Shown one piece after another: positions 16,520-25,391 of a stretch of DNA of 47,596 nucleotides; within the stretch, counting starts at the first letter, position 1, and the number at the start of each line of letters is the position of its first letter. Below the pieces are notes generated by a model. That model made no database searches. It worked only from the letters and a program-made list of their open reading frames with translations, and was not told where the DNA came from. The translations under genes and the position numbers were made by a program. Source of the DNA: Limnohabitans sp. (GTDB lineage Bacteria > Pseudomonadota > Gammaproteobacteria > Burkholderiales > Burkholderiaceae_C); the NCBI RefSeq assembly GCF_030158565.1, contig NZ_JAOASQ010000045.1, positions 1-47,596 on the forward strand, read 5' to 3'.

Positions 16520-16643
16520 GCACAGCGCAACAAGGCCACCCGCCCGGTGTGCGCTGTCCTCAACGATTCCCCCAAACCCTTTTTTCCGAGGCCCCGCCAT
16601 AAGCGGGACCCTGGATGTGTGCAGCCCGAAACAGGAGAAAACC

Positions 16644-18194
16644 ATGCTCGACGACACCCTCAAAGCCCAATTGCAACAATACCTTGGCTTGCTGCGCCAG
16701 CCGATCCGCCTGATCGCCTCGCTGGACGACAGCGAAACCGGCACCGACATGAAGAGCCTGCTGGAAACCATCGTCGGTTTGTCGGACAAGGTCACGCTGG
16801 ACACCTCGGGCAACGATGCGCGCAAGCCGTCTTTTGTGGTGGCGCGCGAGGGCCAAACCGAAGGCGTGCGCTTTGCAGGCCTGCCGCTCGGCCACGAGTT
16901 CACCTCGCTGGTGCTGGCCTTGCTGTGGACCGGCGGCCACCCGCCCAAGGTCGAGCCAGAAGTCATCGACAGCATCAAGGCCCTGGATGGCGACTTCAGC
17001 TTCGAGGTCTACATGTCCCTGAGCTGCCACAACTGCCCGGACGTGGTGCAGGCCCTGTCGCTCATGGCCATCTTCAACCCCAAGGTCAAGACCGTGGTGA
17101 TCGAAGGCGGTGCCTTCCAGAAAGAAGTCGAAGAGCGTCAGATCATGGCGGTGCCCATGGTGTTCTTGAACGGTCAGGTGTTCGGCTCGGGCCGCATGAG
17201 CGTCGAAGAAATCGTGGCCAAGCTCGACACGGGCGCAGCGAAGCGCGAAGCAGCCAAGTTGGACGCCAAAGACCCCTATGAAGTGCTGATCGTGGGCGGT
17301 GGCCCCGCAGGTGCGGCAGCTGCTGTGTACGCGGCCCGTAAAGGCATCCGCGTGGGCGTGGCCGCCGAGCGTTTTGGCGGCCAGACCAACGACACCATGG
17401 CGATCGAAAACTACATCTCGGTGCTGGAGACCGACGGCCCCAAGTTCTCGGCTGCTCTGGAGGCGCAGGTGCGCCACTACGGCGTGGACATCATGAACCT
17501 GCAACGGGCCGACAAACTGACGCCCGCAGGGGCCGATGGCTTGGTGCACATCCAGATGGAAAACGGCGCCACCCTGAAGGCCAAGACCGTGATCCTGTCC
17601 ACCGGTGCTCGCTGGCGCAATGTGAACGTGCCCGGCGAAGCCGAGTACAAAAACAAGGGCGTGGCCTACTGCCCGCATTGCGATGGCCCGCTGTTCAAGG
17701 GCAAGCGCACAGCGGTGATCGGTGGCGGCAACTCCGGCATCGAAGCGGCGATTGACCTGGCCGGCATCGTCGAACACGTCACCGTGATCGAATTTGCCGA
17801 GCAGCTCAAGGCCGATGCGGTGCTGGTGAACAAGCTGCACAGCCTGCCCAACGTGACGGTGCACACCAACGCCCAGACGACCGAGATCACCGGCGACGGC
17901 AGCAAGGTCAACGGCATCCGTTACAAGGACCGCGCCACCGGCACCGAGCACCATGTCGAATTGGCGGGCGTGTTCGTGCAAATCGGCTTGGTGCCCAACA
18001 CCGAGTTCCTGAAGGGCACGGTCGAGCTGAGCAAATTTGGCGAGATCGTGGTGGACGCCAAGGGCCACACCAATGTGCCCGGCGTGTTCGCCGCAGGCGA
18101 CTGCACCACGGTGCCGTACAAGCAGATCGTGATCGCCGCAGGCGAAGGTGCCAAGGCCGCTTTGAGCGCTTTTGACCACCTGATCCGTTCCTGA
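16644..18194 (+). CDS. ahpF: Alkyl hydroperoxide reductase subunit F
   Basis: A flavoprotein NAD(P)H:peroxiredoxin reductase that recycles AhpC. The 516 residues comprise an N-terminal double thioredoxin fold with redox pair Cys128-His-Asn-Cys131, the FAD motif [21 protein letters not shown] near residue 214, and a thioredoxin-reductase-like domain with Cys343-Pro-His-Cys346. A second Rossmann motif ([12 protein letters not shown]) and the [15 protein letters not shown] motif follow. The ATG at 16644 follows AGGAGAAAACC; the frame is open upstream but overlaps the hairpin region. It is in an operon with ahpC. Confidence 0.97.
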   Translation: MLDDTLKAQLQQYLGLLRQPIRLIASLDDSETGTDMKSLLETIVGLSDKVTLDTSGNDARKPSFVVAREGQTEGVRFAGLPLGHEFTSLVLALLWTGGHPPKVEPEVIDSIKALDGDFSFEVYMSLSCHNCPDVVQALSLMAIFNPKVKTVVIEGGAFQKEVEERQIMAVPMVFLNGQVFGSGRMSVEEIVAKLDTGAAKREAAKLDAKDPYEVLIVGGGPAGAAAAVYAARKGIRVGVAAERFGGQTNDTMAIENYISVLETDGPKFSAALEAQVRHYGVDIMNLQRADKLTPAGADGLVHIQMENGATLKAKTVILSTGARWRNVNVPGEAEYKNKGVAYCPHCDGPLFKGKRTAVIGGGNSGIEAAIDLAGIVEHVTVIEFAEQLKADAVLVNKLHSLPNVTVHTNAQTTEITGDGSKVNGIRYKDRATGTEHHVELAGVFVQIGLVPNTEFLKGTVELSKFGEIVVDAKGHTNVPGVFAAGDCTTVPYKQIVIAAGEGAKAALSAFDHLIRS

Positions 18195-18214
18195 TTCTCA
18201 GGTGCGCTTAACGA

Positions 18215-18243
18215 AAACCGGGCTGCTTGCAGTCCGGTTTTTT
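18215..18243 (+). terminator. Rho-independent terminator after ahpF
   Basis: AAACCGGGCT, a short loop and AGTCCGGTTTTTTG form a near-perfect stem with a T tract 20 bases past the ahpF stop. The A run on the left lets it also terminate the convergent iron operon. Confidence 0.8.
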
Positions 18244-18255
18244 GTTTTCAGCGCC

Positions 18256-18453
18256 TCACTTGGTCAAGATCAACTTGCCTTGCCGGGTGATCTGGAGTTT
18301 GTAGGTTTCGCCCTGGTGCGCGATCAGCACCTGGTGGGCCGCCTCGAACAAGGTCTGGCTGTCAATGGTGCGCACGGCTTGTGCCACTTGTGGCCTCTTG
18401 CCGGGTGCGCTCAGTTCGGGGGCTTGGCCCTGAGGCTTGTTCGCTGGGGTCAT
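18256..18453 (-). CDS. hemP: Hemin uptake protein HemP
   Basis: A 65-residue protein whose C-terminal half (GETYKLQITRQGKLILTK) is the HemP/HmuP signature. In Burkholderia and Bradyrhizobium relatives, small HemP/HmuP proteins help activate haem-uptake genes under iron limitation. The N-terminal 25 residues are Pro/Gly-rich and variable. Its ATG overlaps the TGA of the upstream hydroxyacid oxidase gene (18450-18453), so translation is probably coupled. It is the last gene of the iron operon and ends at the shared terminator. Confidence 0.9.
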   Translation of the reverse strand: MTPANKPQGQAPELSAPGKRPQVAQAVRTIDSQTLFEAAHQVLIAHQGETYKLQITRQGKLILTK

Positions 18454-19535
18454 GACCGGCCTGACCAGTGAAGGTGTGCGGGGGTGATGTCTTGCGGGGT
18501 TCGGCAGCCGCACAGGGTCATGGCCATTTCGAGTTCGTCTCGCAAAAGCCGCAGCACTTGGGCCGCGCCACGCGCACCCGCGTGGGCCAGTCCATAAAGG
18601 CAGGGGCGCCCCACCAGCACCGCATCCGCCCCCAGCGCTAGGGCTTTGAACACATCGGTGCCTCGGCGTATGCCGCCGTCCACCAAAACTGCCGCATCGC
18701 CTTGCACCGCATCCACCACGGGGGGCAGCAGCCGGGCGCTGGCGGGCTGGGTGTCGAGGGTGCGGCCGCCATGGTTGCTGACGATCAGACCACTCAGGTT
18801 CAGGCGCACGGCTTGGGCTGCGTCCAGCGGGTGGGTGATGCCCTTGAGCAGCACGGGCAGCCGGGTCCAGCTCTGCAGCCGCGCCACATCGTCCCAGGTG
18901 GGGGCGGCGTTGGCGTGTCCTGCGCACAAGCCAGCGCTTTTGGTGGGCGGCTGGGCTTGCCAATGCACTGGGCGGGCGTGTTCAGGCAGCGGCAGGCCGG
19001 GGCCCAGGCGCCGCTCTCGGTCACGCACGCCTTGCACAGGCGCATCCACAGTGAGCACCAAGGCCTCGTAGCCTGCGTCCTCAATCTGTGCCATCAAGGC
19101 GCGCAGCGGCCCGTGGTCGGCCTGCCAGTAGAGCTGGAACCACAGCGGGCCGCGCTCGGCTTCGCCCTGCACCAAATCGGCCACGGTCTGCAAAGAGGTG
19201 CTGGTCTGGTGCGACAACACCATGCCGCAGCCTTGCGCAGCCGCGGCCAGCGCCATGCCTGCCTCGCCATCGGCGTGGGCCCAGCGCTGGTGGGCCATGG
19301 GCGCCACCAGCATGGGGGTGGGCCAAGGGCGCCCCAGCAATTCAATGCGGGTGTGCCCGCCCTTCAAGTCTTGCAGCACGCGAGGCGCCAGGCCCATGTC
19401 TTGCCAGGCCCGGGTGTTGTTCTGGAGCGTGATTTCGTCAGCCGCGCCGCCCGAAAAGTACGCCCAAGCCGCCTCATCCAGCGCAGCGTGGGCGAGTTTT
19501 TCATGGTCGTACAGGTTGATCGGTGTGTCGTTCAT
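18450..19535 (-). CDS. FMN-dependent alpha-hydroxyacid oxidase/dehydrogenase
   Basis: A 361-residue cytoplasmic TIM-barrel flavoenzyme of the lactate/glycolate oxidase family, oxidising L-2-hydroxyacids. Family landmarks: YFSGGAADEITLQNN near residue 32, PMLVAPMAHQRWAHADGE, the SNHGGRTLD active-site histidine-arginine motif near residue 256, and DGGIRRGTDVFKALALGADAVLVGRP. The start at ATG 19535 is chosen, 11 bases after the piuC stop; an earlier start at 19562 would overlap piuC by 16 bases. Its place between PiuC and HemP in an iron operon is unusual. The substrate may be lactate or a hydroxycarboxylate siderophore fragment, which is speculative. Confidence 0.88.
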   Translation of the reverse strand: MNDTPINLYDHEKLAHAALDEAAWAYFSGGAADEITLQNNTRAWQDMGLAPRVLQDLKGGHTRIELLGRPWPTPMLVAPMAHQRWAHADGEAGMALAAAAQGCGMVLSHQTSTSLQTVADLVQGEAERGPLWFQLYWQADHGPLRALMAQIEDAGYEALVLTVDAPVQGVRDRERRLGPGLPLPEHARPVHWQAQPPTKSAGLCAGHANAAPTWDDVARLQSWTRLPVLLKGITHPLDAAQAVRLNLSGLIVSNHGGRTLDTQPASARLLPPVVDAVQGDAAVLVDGGIRRGTDVFKALALGADAVLVGRPCLYGLAHAGARGAAQVLRLLRDELEMAMTLCGCRTPQDITPAHLHWSGRS

Positions 19536-19546
19536 GCGGGCGACGC

Positions 19547-20242
19547 TCAGGTGTCTGCCCATTGGCGCAGCAGGTTGTGGTACACGCCCGTCAAGGCGGT
19601 GGTCTCTTTGGTTTCGCCCAGTTGCGCACGCAGCTTGAGCAGGTTCATGTCCAGGTCGAACAGGATGCGGCGCTGCTCCTCGCTGCGCACCATGCTCTCG
19701 ATCCAGAAAAAGCTGGCCAGCCGTGCGCCCCGTGTGACGGGCGTGACCTCGTGCACCCGCGTGCCGGGGTAAAGGATGGCGTCGCCCGCTGCCAGCTTGA
19801 AGCGGCGTTCACCGCAGTGGTCTTGTATGCACAGCTCGCCCCCGTCGTAATCCTGCGGATCGCTCAGAAAGACCGTGCACGACAGGTCAGAGCGCATCCA
19901 TTCCGGCGTGCCCTGCGCGGTTTGTGAGCGCAGCACTGCGCCGTCGATGTGTGGCCCGTAATGGCTGTGTGCGGTGTCGTAGCGGTTGAAGAGAGGGTGA
20001 AAAATCCGCCTGGGCAGCGCAGCTGAGAGCAACAGGGGCTCGCGCTGCACCGCCGCCAGCACCAGGCCTTGCAAGCGGCGGCAGCTGTCGCTGTCTTGGG
20101 CCAGCTGCAGGTTGTGCTTTTGCACAAGTGCTTGGGCGCCCGCACTGCTGCGCCCGTCGATCCAGGGGGCATCGTCGCCCAGCCCGGCGCGTGCGCTGTG
20201 CACTTCATCGGGGCTGAGCAGCTGGGGCAGGTGAAGGATCAT
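19547..20242 (-). CDS. piuC: Fe(II)/2-oxoglutarate dioxygenase, PiuC type (PKHD hydroxylase)
   Basis: A 231-residue cytoplasmic oxygenase. The iron ligands are His98 and Asp100 in YGPHIDGA and His164 in GTRVHEVTPVTRG; Arg171 would hold 2-oxoglutarate. PiuC genes usually sit next to a siderophore receptor of the PiuA/Fiu type, as here: the receptor gene ends 14 bases upstream. The substrate is unsettled in the family; a role in processing siderophores or in iron release has been proposed. The ATG at 20242 is used because the longer open frame runs back into the receptor gene. Confidence 0.92.
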   Translation of the reverse strand: MILHLPQLLSPDEVHSARAGLGDDAPWIDGRSSAGAQALVQKHNLQLAQDSDSCRRLQGLVLAAVQREPLLLSAALPRRIFHPLFNRYDTAHSHYGPHIDGAVLRSQTAQGTPEWMRSDLSCTVFLSDPQDYDGGELCIQDHCGERRFKLAAGDAILYPGTRVHEVTPVTRGARLASFFWIESMVRSEEQRRILFDLDMNLLKLRAQLGETKETTALTGVYHNLLRQWADT

Positions 20243-20256
20243 GGGGCGCGCCTGCC

Positions 20257-22422
20257 TCAGAACCGTGTTTTGAGCGACAGCTGCACGGTGCGCGGCGCGC
20301 CCGGGCCGTAGAAGCCCCGGTACAAGGTGTCGGCATACAGTTTGTTCGTCAGGTTGTTGACGTTGAGCTTGAGCGCGGTGGCGTCGCTGAAGCTGTACTC
20401 GGCCATGGCGTCCAAGGTGGTGAAGGCGGGGGCCACCACATGGCGGTTGCCTTCGGGCGATTGTTCGCCCCGGTGGTTGATGCCCCCGGCCACGCGCCAC
20501 TGGCTGCTGAGCAAGTAGCTGGTCCAGAGGCTGGCGCTGTGCTTGGGCGTCAGGGCCGGGCGGTCGCCCAGGCGCTGGGCGTTGCCTGTGGTGATGGTGC
20601 TCTCATCAATGCTGGCGCTCGGAATCCAGGTCTGGTTGTAGAACACTTCCCATTTCGGCGTGATGCGCCCGGCCAGGTTGAATTCCATGCCGCTGGCATG
20701 GCGCTTGCCCGACAAGAGCATTTGCGCGGCAGCGGCATCCGGGTCTGTGTTGCGCTCGTTGTATTTTTCCGAGTGGAACAGGGCCACGCCCAGCGAGGCT
20801 TTCTTGTTGAAGATTTCCCACTTGCCGCCCAACTCGAAGTTGCGGCTTTTTTCGGGTGGCGTGTTGGCCAGTTTGGCGTTGGCACTGCCCTCGCCAAAGC
20901 TGCCCAAGGCAAACTGGTAGGTGTCGCCCGAGGTGTTGTACGAGGTGCCCGCGCTGGCGTAATAACTGCTCAATTCGTCAGGTTGGAAGATCAGTCCCGT
21001 GCGCGGGCTCCAGAGGTTTTCGCTCATGGCAAAGCTGTTGCCGCTGGGGTCGCGGTAGTCGCCCGTGAAGTGGTCAAAGCGCAAACCCGCCACCCATTTC
21101 AGGTGCGGCAGCAGTTCGACCGTGTCTTGTGCATAGACACCCAGGCCTTGGGCCTTGAAGGTGTTCATGGGGGCGCTGCCCCGCGTATCGGCGCGCCAGG
21201 CACCGTCGTCGGGGGTGCCCACGGTGGTGTTCAGGCCCGATGCTGCTCCTGCAAAGCTTTGGTTGCGCTGGGCGTTTTCGCGGTATGCGTCCACGCCGGT
21301 GATCAGCTGGTGCGTGTGGCCCCAGGCTTGCAGCTTGCCCGAGTAGTCGCTTTGCACTTGGGTCAAGTCGCTCACGCCCACGCGGCCTTTGGGGGTGCGC
21401 TTGAGCGCGGTACTGGCGCTGATCTCGGCCAAGCGGGTGATCGGGTTGACAAAAGCGATGGCGCTGGCCCACAGGTCGCGTTCGTAGTGCCCTTGGCGCA
21501 GCTGTGTTTTGATTTGGCTGTCGGCGTCAAAGCGGTGCACATGGCTGAAGGTGCCGTAGGTGCTTTCAGTGCGCAGGTGGTCGCTGGCCAGCCCGTAGTA
21601 GTTTTGGGCGGCCAAGGTCGGCACGATGACGCCGCTCTGGATGAACCAAGGGTGGTTGTAGAGCGGGCGACCCTGGGTTTCCAAGTGGTACAGGCCGACG
21701 CTGAATTCGTCGCGGTGGCCGATGCCCCAGCGAAAAGTCGGCGCAATGCCTCGCTTGTCCACTTTGGCGCCCCAGTTGTCGGCTTGGTGCGTCATGGCGT
21801 TCAGGCGGAACGCGGCGTCTTCGCCGGTCACCCAGTTGAAGTCGCCCGTCAGGCGGTGCTGCTGGCCGCTGCCCACCGTGAGGTTGAGTTCGTGCTCCTC
21901 GAGCAGTTGGGGCGCCTTGTTGACCTGGTTGACCACGCCGCCCGTGGAGCCTTTGCCAAACAACATCGAGGCCGAGCCTTTGAGCACCTCGACCCGGTCC
22001 TGGTTGAAGGTGTCGCGCTCGATGAGCGGGGCGTCGCGCAGGCCGTCCACATAAATGTCGCCCGCCTGGCCCAGCGAAAAGCCGCGCAGTCGCACATCTT
22101 CTTCGCCCGTTTCTCCGGCCTGAAAAGTCACCCCCGCCGTGGTCTTGAGCACTTCGCGGAAGTCGTCCAGGTTGCGGTCTTGCATCAGCCGTTCGGTCAT
22201 CACCGTCACGGTTTGCGGGATGTCGCGCAGCGCCTGGCGGCCTTTGCCAATTTCGGTGTCGCGCACACGCAGCACGCTCTTGGCGTCTTCGATGCGCGAG
22301 TCCTTGATGACCACGGTGCCCATCTCGCGGTCGGATTGGGCCTGCGCGACGGGGCTGACAGCGCCGGCCAGCATCAGCGCGGCCAGGGGCAACAAGGGCG
22401 TTTTTGTAGAGGTGGTGTGCAT
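20257..22422 (-). CDS. TonB-dependent siderophore receptor (Fiu/PiuA-like)
   Basis: A 721-residue outer-membrane receptor. The signal peptide covers residues 1-28 (ending VAQAQ), followed by a TonB-box-like EMGTVVI, a plug domain with DIPQTVTVMTERLMQDRNLDDFREVLKTTAGVTF, the RVEVLKGSASMLFGKGSTGGVVN plug motif, then a 22-strand barrel ending in RTVQLSLKTRF with a terminal aromatic residue. The plug and the adjacent piuC suggest a catecholate siderophore. It is probably transcribed from the Fur-controlled promoter at 23642, through the iron-binding protein gene. The ATG at 22422 fits the signal peptide; the longer frame does not. Confidence 0.93.
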   Translation of the reverse strand: MHTTSTKTPLLPLAALMLAGAVSPVAQAQSDREMGTVVIKDSRIEDAKSVLRVRDTEIGKGRQALRDIPQTVTVMTERLMQDRNLDDFREVLKTTAGVTFQAGETGEEDVRLRGFSLGQAGDIYVDGLRDAPLIERDTFNQDRVEVLKGSASMLFGKGSTGGVVNQVNKAPQLLEEHELNLTVGSGQQHRLTGDFNWVTGEDAAFRLNAMTHQADNWGAKVDKRGIAPTFRWGIGHRDEFSVGLYHLETQGRPLYNHPWFIQSGVIVPTLAAQNYYGLASDHLRTESTYGTFSHVHRFDADSQIKTQLRQGHYERDLWASAIAFVNPITRLAEISASTALKRTPKGRVGVSDLTQVQSDYSGKLQAWGHTHQLITGVDAYRENAQRNQSFAGAASGLNTTVGTPDDGAWRADTRGSAPMNTFKAQGLGVYAQDTVELLPHLKWVAGLRFDHFTGDYRDPSGNSFAMSENLWSPRTGLIFQPDELSSYYASAGTSYNTSGDTYQFALGSFGEGSANAKLANTPPEKSRNFELGGKWEIFNKKASLGVALFHSEKYNERNTDPDAAAAQMLLSGKRHASGMEFNLAGRITPKWEVFYNQTWIPSASIDESTITTGNAQRLGDRPALTPKHSASLWTSYLLSSQWRVAGGINHRGEQSPEGNRHVVAPAFTTLDAMAEYSFSDATALKLNVNNLTNKLYADTLYRGFYGPGAPRTVQLSLKTRF

Positions 22423-22474
22423 GGTGAAGTCCAATCCAAGGCGGTCGAAAACATCGGTTTTCGGGAAAACAGGC

Positions 22475-22520
22475 AATGGCTGGCTATCACCCCCGGCTGG
22501 TCCGGGGTGAATGGCTGGCT
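22475..22520. repeat. Hairpin flanked by 11-bp direct repeats
   Basis: AATGGCTGGCT occurs at 22475-22485 and again at 22510-22520, on either side of a GC hairpin (CACCCCCGG, loop CTGGT, CCGGGGTG). It lies between the iron-binding protein gene and the receptor gene. There is no T tract. It may be an RNA processing or attenuation element; its origin is unknown. Confidence 0.45.
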
Positions 22521-22564
22521 GAAGAAGGGGAGACGGTCAGGCGATAAGGCGCCGACCTGGGGGC

Positions 22565-23608
22565 TTACTTGAAGCCCACGCGGTCGAGCATTTGCTGGAC
22601 CTTGATCTGGTTCATGCCGACGGCGCTGATCGGGATCAGCTCGCTTTTGAAGCTGCCGCCGGTCATGGCTTTCAAGGCCGGGTTGTCAAAGCTCACCCCT
22701 TTGGCGACAGGCCACTCGTTGTTGCCGTTGGCAAAGTGGTTTTGGGCGCTGGGGCTGGCCAGGTATTCCAGGAACTTGATCGCGTTGTCCGGGTTTTTGG
22801 CATAACGGGCCACGGCGCCACCGGCCACATTGACGTGCGTGCCCCAACTCGACTGGTTCGGAAAGACCACACCGATGCGTTCGGTCACGGCTTTGTCGGC
22901 CGGATTGGTCGAACGCATCATGCGCGCCAGGTAGTAAGTGTTGGTCACGGCCACACTGCATTCACCTGCGGCCACGGCCTTGATCTGGTCGGTGTCGCCG
23001 CCTTTGGGGCTGCGGGCCATGTTGTCCACCAGGCCCTTGAGCCAGGCTTCGGTTTTTTGCGGGCCCAGGTGCTCGGTCATGGCACCGAACAGGCTCAGGT
23101 TGTAGGGGTGCGAGCCGGAGCGGATGCACAAGCTGCCTTTGAGTTTGGGGTCGGCCAGTTTTTCGTAGCTGTCCACATCGGACTTGCTGAGCTTGAGCTT
23201 GTCATAGACCACCACACGGGCCCGGGTGGACAGGCCAAACCAGGCAATGCCACCGTTGTCGGTGGCTTTGGCGTGCAGGTTGGCCGGAATGGCTGCTTCG
23301 AGGACTTTCGATGACACGGGCAGAAAAAGGCCATCGACCTCGGCGCGCCACAGGCGGGCGGCATCTACCAGCAAAATCACGTCTGCCGGGGAGGCCGAGC
23401 CCTCGGCCTTGAGACGGGCGAGAATACCGGCATCGTCGGCATCGACCCGGTTGATCTTGATGCCGGTGGCTTTGGTGAAGTCGCTGTACAGCGCTTCATC
23501 GGTCGGGTAGTGGCGAGCCGAATAGATGTTGACCACTTTGTCCTGGGCAAAAGCCATGGACGAGGCGATCAGCAAGGGCAGTGTGATGGCGGCAGGCAGG
23601 AGGCGCAT
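22565..23608 (-). CDS. Iron(III) ABC transporter substrate-binding protein, FbpA/FutA-like
   Basis: A 347-residue periplasmic binding protein with a signal peptide (cleavage after AFA, residue 21). VVNIYSARHYPTDEALYSDF at the mature start and the paired tyrosines of VAVTNTYYLARMM near residue 230 are typical of the Fe(III)-binding FbpA/FutA class, where tyrosines bind ferric iron. No permease (FbpB) or ATPase (FbpC) gene is next to it, so it must use partners elsewhere or act with the TonB-dependent receptor. It is the first gene behind the Fur-box promoter. Other thiamine/iron-type binding proteins share this fold, so the ligand is a strong inference. Confidence 0.88.
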   Translation of the reverse strand: MRLLPAAITLPLLIASSMAFAQDKVVNIYSARHYPTDEALYSDFTKATGIKINRVDADDAGILARLKAEGSASPADVILLVDAARLWRAEVDGLFLPVSSKVLEAAIPANLHAKATDNGGIAWFGLSTRARVVVYDKLKLSKSDVDSYEKLADPKLKGSLCIRSGSHPYNLSLFGAMTEHLGPQKTEAWLKGLVDNMARSPKGGDTDQIKAVAAGECSVAVTNTYYLARMMRSTNPADKAVTERIGVVFPNQSSWGTHVNVAGGAVARYAKNPDNAIKFLEYLASPSAQNHFANGNNEWPVAKGVSFDNPALKAMTGGSFKSELIPISAVGMNQIKVQQMLDRVGFK

Positions 23609-23641
23609 GGTGGTGCTCTCGGGCTTTGTTTCGATGTGAAA

Positions 23642-23670
23642 ATTCTAACTCAAATGCGAATCATTATCAA
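23642..23670 (-). promoter_or_regulatory. Sigma70 promoter overlapped by a Fur box
   Basis: On the minus strand, TTGATA (23665-23670) and TAGAAT (23642-23647) are separated by exactly 17 bases. The interval 23650-23668 matches 14 of 19 positions of the Fur consensus, with the half ATCATTATC perfect. Fur bound there would block the -35 box. It serves the iron operon starting at 23608 and may also affect the divergent patatin gene at 23696. Confidence 0.85.
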
Positions 23671-23695
23671 TAACTTTTTAAAATCAGGGAAAAAG

Positions 23696-24655
23696 ATGGA
23701 CGGTCACAAGACCTCGCCGCAGTGGCTGGCCCGAGGTGGCATGGGCCTGTTGGCGGCTTTGCTCAGTGCTTGCACCAGCTTGCCACCGGTCGCGGTCAAC
23801 ACCGAAGTGAAGACCACCCCAACGCCCACACAGTCCTCGCCCACCGTCGAAGTGCCCTTGGTGCGCCGACCTGTGCATCTGGGTTTGGCTCTGGGCGGGG
23901 GCGCGGCGCGTGGCTTTGCCCACGTGGGCGTGATCCAGGTGCTGGAGGAGGCCGGGTTGAAGCCCAGCCACGTGGTGGGCACATCGGCCGGCTCACTGGT
24001 GGCCGCCTTGTATGCGAGTGGCAAGAGCGTGCCCGAGCTGCGCAAAGCCGCCGAAACCATGGAAGAGGCGGAGATCACCGACTGGATGGTGCCTTTGCTC
24101 AACCGGGGCGCCTTGCGGGGTGAGGCCTTGGCCAAATACGTGAACGCCCAGGTGGGCGGACGTAACCTGGAAAACATGAAGATTCCGCTGGGCATTGTGG
24201 CCACCGATTTGCGCAGCGGCGAGGCCATCACCTTCCGCCGGGGCAACACTGGCTCGGCAGTGCGTGCCTCCAGTGCTGTGCCGGCCGTGTTCCAGCCGGT
24301 GCGCATTGGCGACCGGGAGTACGTGGACGGCGGTCTGGTGGCCCCGGTGCCGGTGCATCAGGCCCGTGAGATGGGGGCCAATTTCGTGATCGCGGTGGAC
24401 ATCTCCAGCGACCCGGAGGGCAACCCCGCCGGTGACACTTTCCAGATTTTGTTGCAGACCTTCACCATCATGGGCAAAAGCATCAACACCTTGGCGCTCA
24501 AGGAGGCGGACATCGTGATCCGTCCGGCGCTGTCCGGTGTCAAAAGTGCCGACTTCAGCGCCCGCCGCCGCTCGATCGAAGCGGGACGGGTGGCCATGCT
24601 GGCGCAGCTGCCGCGCCTGAAAGAGCGCCTGGCGGCTTTTGAAGCCGGGCGCTGA
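23696..24655 (+). CDS. Patatin-like phospholipase, lipoprotein
   Basis: A 319-residue protein. A lipobox (LLSAC, Cys26) predicts lipid anchoring after export. The patatin fold is clear: oxyanion GGGAARGFAHVGV (residues 68-80), the nucleophile Ser97 in GTSAGS, and the catalytic Asp211 in YVDGGLVAPVP. Such RssA-like enzymes hydrolyse acyl esters of phospholipids. The ATG at 23696 follows GGGAAAAAG. It is divergent from the Fur-controlled operon and shares its upstream region, so iron control is possible. A Pro/Thr-rich linker of about 30 residues lies between the lipid anchor and the domain. Confidence 0.9.
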   Translation: MDGHKTSPQWLARGGMGLLAALLSACTSLPPVAVNTEVKTTPTPTQSSPTVEVPLVRRPVHLGLALGGGAARGFAHVGVIQVLEEAGLKPSHVVGTSAGSLVAALYASGKSVPELRKAAETMEEAEITDWMVPLLNRGALRGEALAKYVNAQVGGRNLENMKIPLGIVATDLRSGEAITFRRGNTGSAVRASSAVPAVFQPVRIGDREYVDGGLVAPVPVHQAREMGANFVIAVDISSDPEGNPAGDTFQILLQTFTIMGKSINTLALKEADIVIRPALSGVKSADFSARRRSIEAGRVAMLAQLPRLKERLAAFEAGR

Positions 24656-24666
24656 TCAGGCGGGCA

Positions 24667-24697
24667 TAAAAAAAGGGCTGATCTTGCGATCAGCCCT
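24667..24697 (-). terminator. Rho-independent terminator of the phasin gene
   Basis: On the minus strand, AGGGCTGATC-GCAA-GATCAGCCCT is followed by seven T. It is about 100 bases past the phasin stop codon and immediately after the convergent patatin gene. Confidence 0.85.
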
Positions 24698-24797
24698 GAA
24701 GGGATCCCTGTTTCCCAGATGAAATTCAAAAGGATCCGAGGAGACAACTTGCAAATTCAGGGGGCCGGTCCTTGCAAAACCAGCCGCCTGTGAAAAA

Positions 24798-25328
24798 TCA
24801 CTTCTTCTTGCCAGCTTTGGGGGCAGCAGCCGAAACGGCAACCAGATTGGATTCGGCCAGATCGGTGGCTTGCTTGACGGCTTTTTGCACGGATTCGAAA
24901 GCGGTGTTGGCGGCAGTCACGGCACCCTTCATCATGGCCACGGCTTGCTCGGAGCCAGCGGGGGCGTTTTGCGCAGCGCTGTCCACCAAAGAGGCGAACT
25001 GCTTTTGAGCGGCCGCAGCTTGGGCTTCGAAAGCCTTGGTGAATTCGCCACCGGTGCCGGAAGCGATGTCGTACAGGTGACGGCTGTAAGCAGCGGTCTT
25101 TTCAGCCAAAGGCTGGAACAGGTTGGCTTGCATGGCCAGCAGTTCTTGGGCGTCTTTCACGCTCAGAGCGGCTTGGGTGTTGTTGGCGGACTCGTCCAAA
25201 GCGGCTTTGGCGGCGGTCAGGTTCAGCTCGACCAGTTTTTCCACGCCTTCGAAGGCTTTGGCGGTCAAACCAAACAGGGTTTCCACATTGGCTTTGTGTG
25301 AGGCGACGATTTGTTCAGCGGTCATCAT
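24798..25328 (-). CDS. phaP: Phasin family protein (PHB granule-associated)
   Basis: A 176-residue amphipathic helical protein starting [36 protein letters not shown], the usual phasin N-terminus in Burkholderiales. The tail is Ala/Lys-rich (APKAGKKK). Phasins coat polyhydroxybutyrate granules and limit their size. The ATG at 25328 follows GGAGATTCTC; the next codon is also ATG. A promoter and a TGCA-rich operator-like site lie 64-112 bases upstream, consistent with control by a PhaR-type repressor that senses granules. Confidence 0.92.
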   Translation of the reverse strand: MMTAEQIVASHKANVETLFGLTAKAFEGVEKLVELNLTAAKAALDESANNTQAALSVKDAQELLAMQANLFQPLAEKTAAYSRHLYDIASGTGGEFTKAFEAQAAAAQKQFASLVDSAAQNAPAGSEQAVAMMKGAVTAANTAFESVQKAVKQATDLAESNLVAVSAAAPKAGKKK

Positions 25329-25391
25329 GAGAATCTCCAAAAAAGGTTTCAAAGGGACTGCGCCGAAACTGGCCGGGGCCGTACAACTTTG

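Noticed and set aside
20440..22572. 710-residue open frame opposite the siderophore receptor
   Set aside because: Low-complexity antisense shadow; the receptor has clear signal peptide, plug and barrel features.
24660..24797. Gene between patatin and phasin
   Set aside because: Only a terminator and short open frames without start signals are present.
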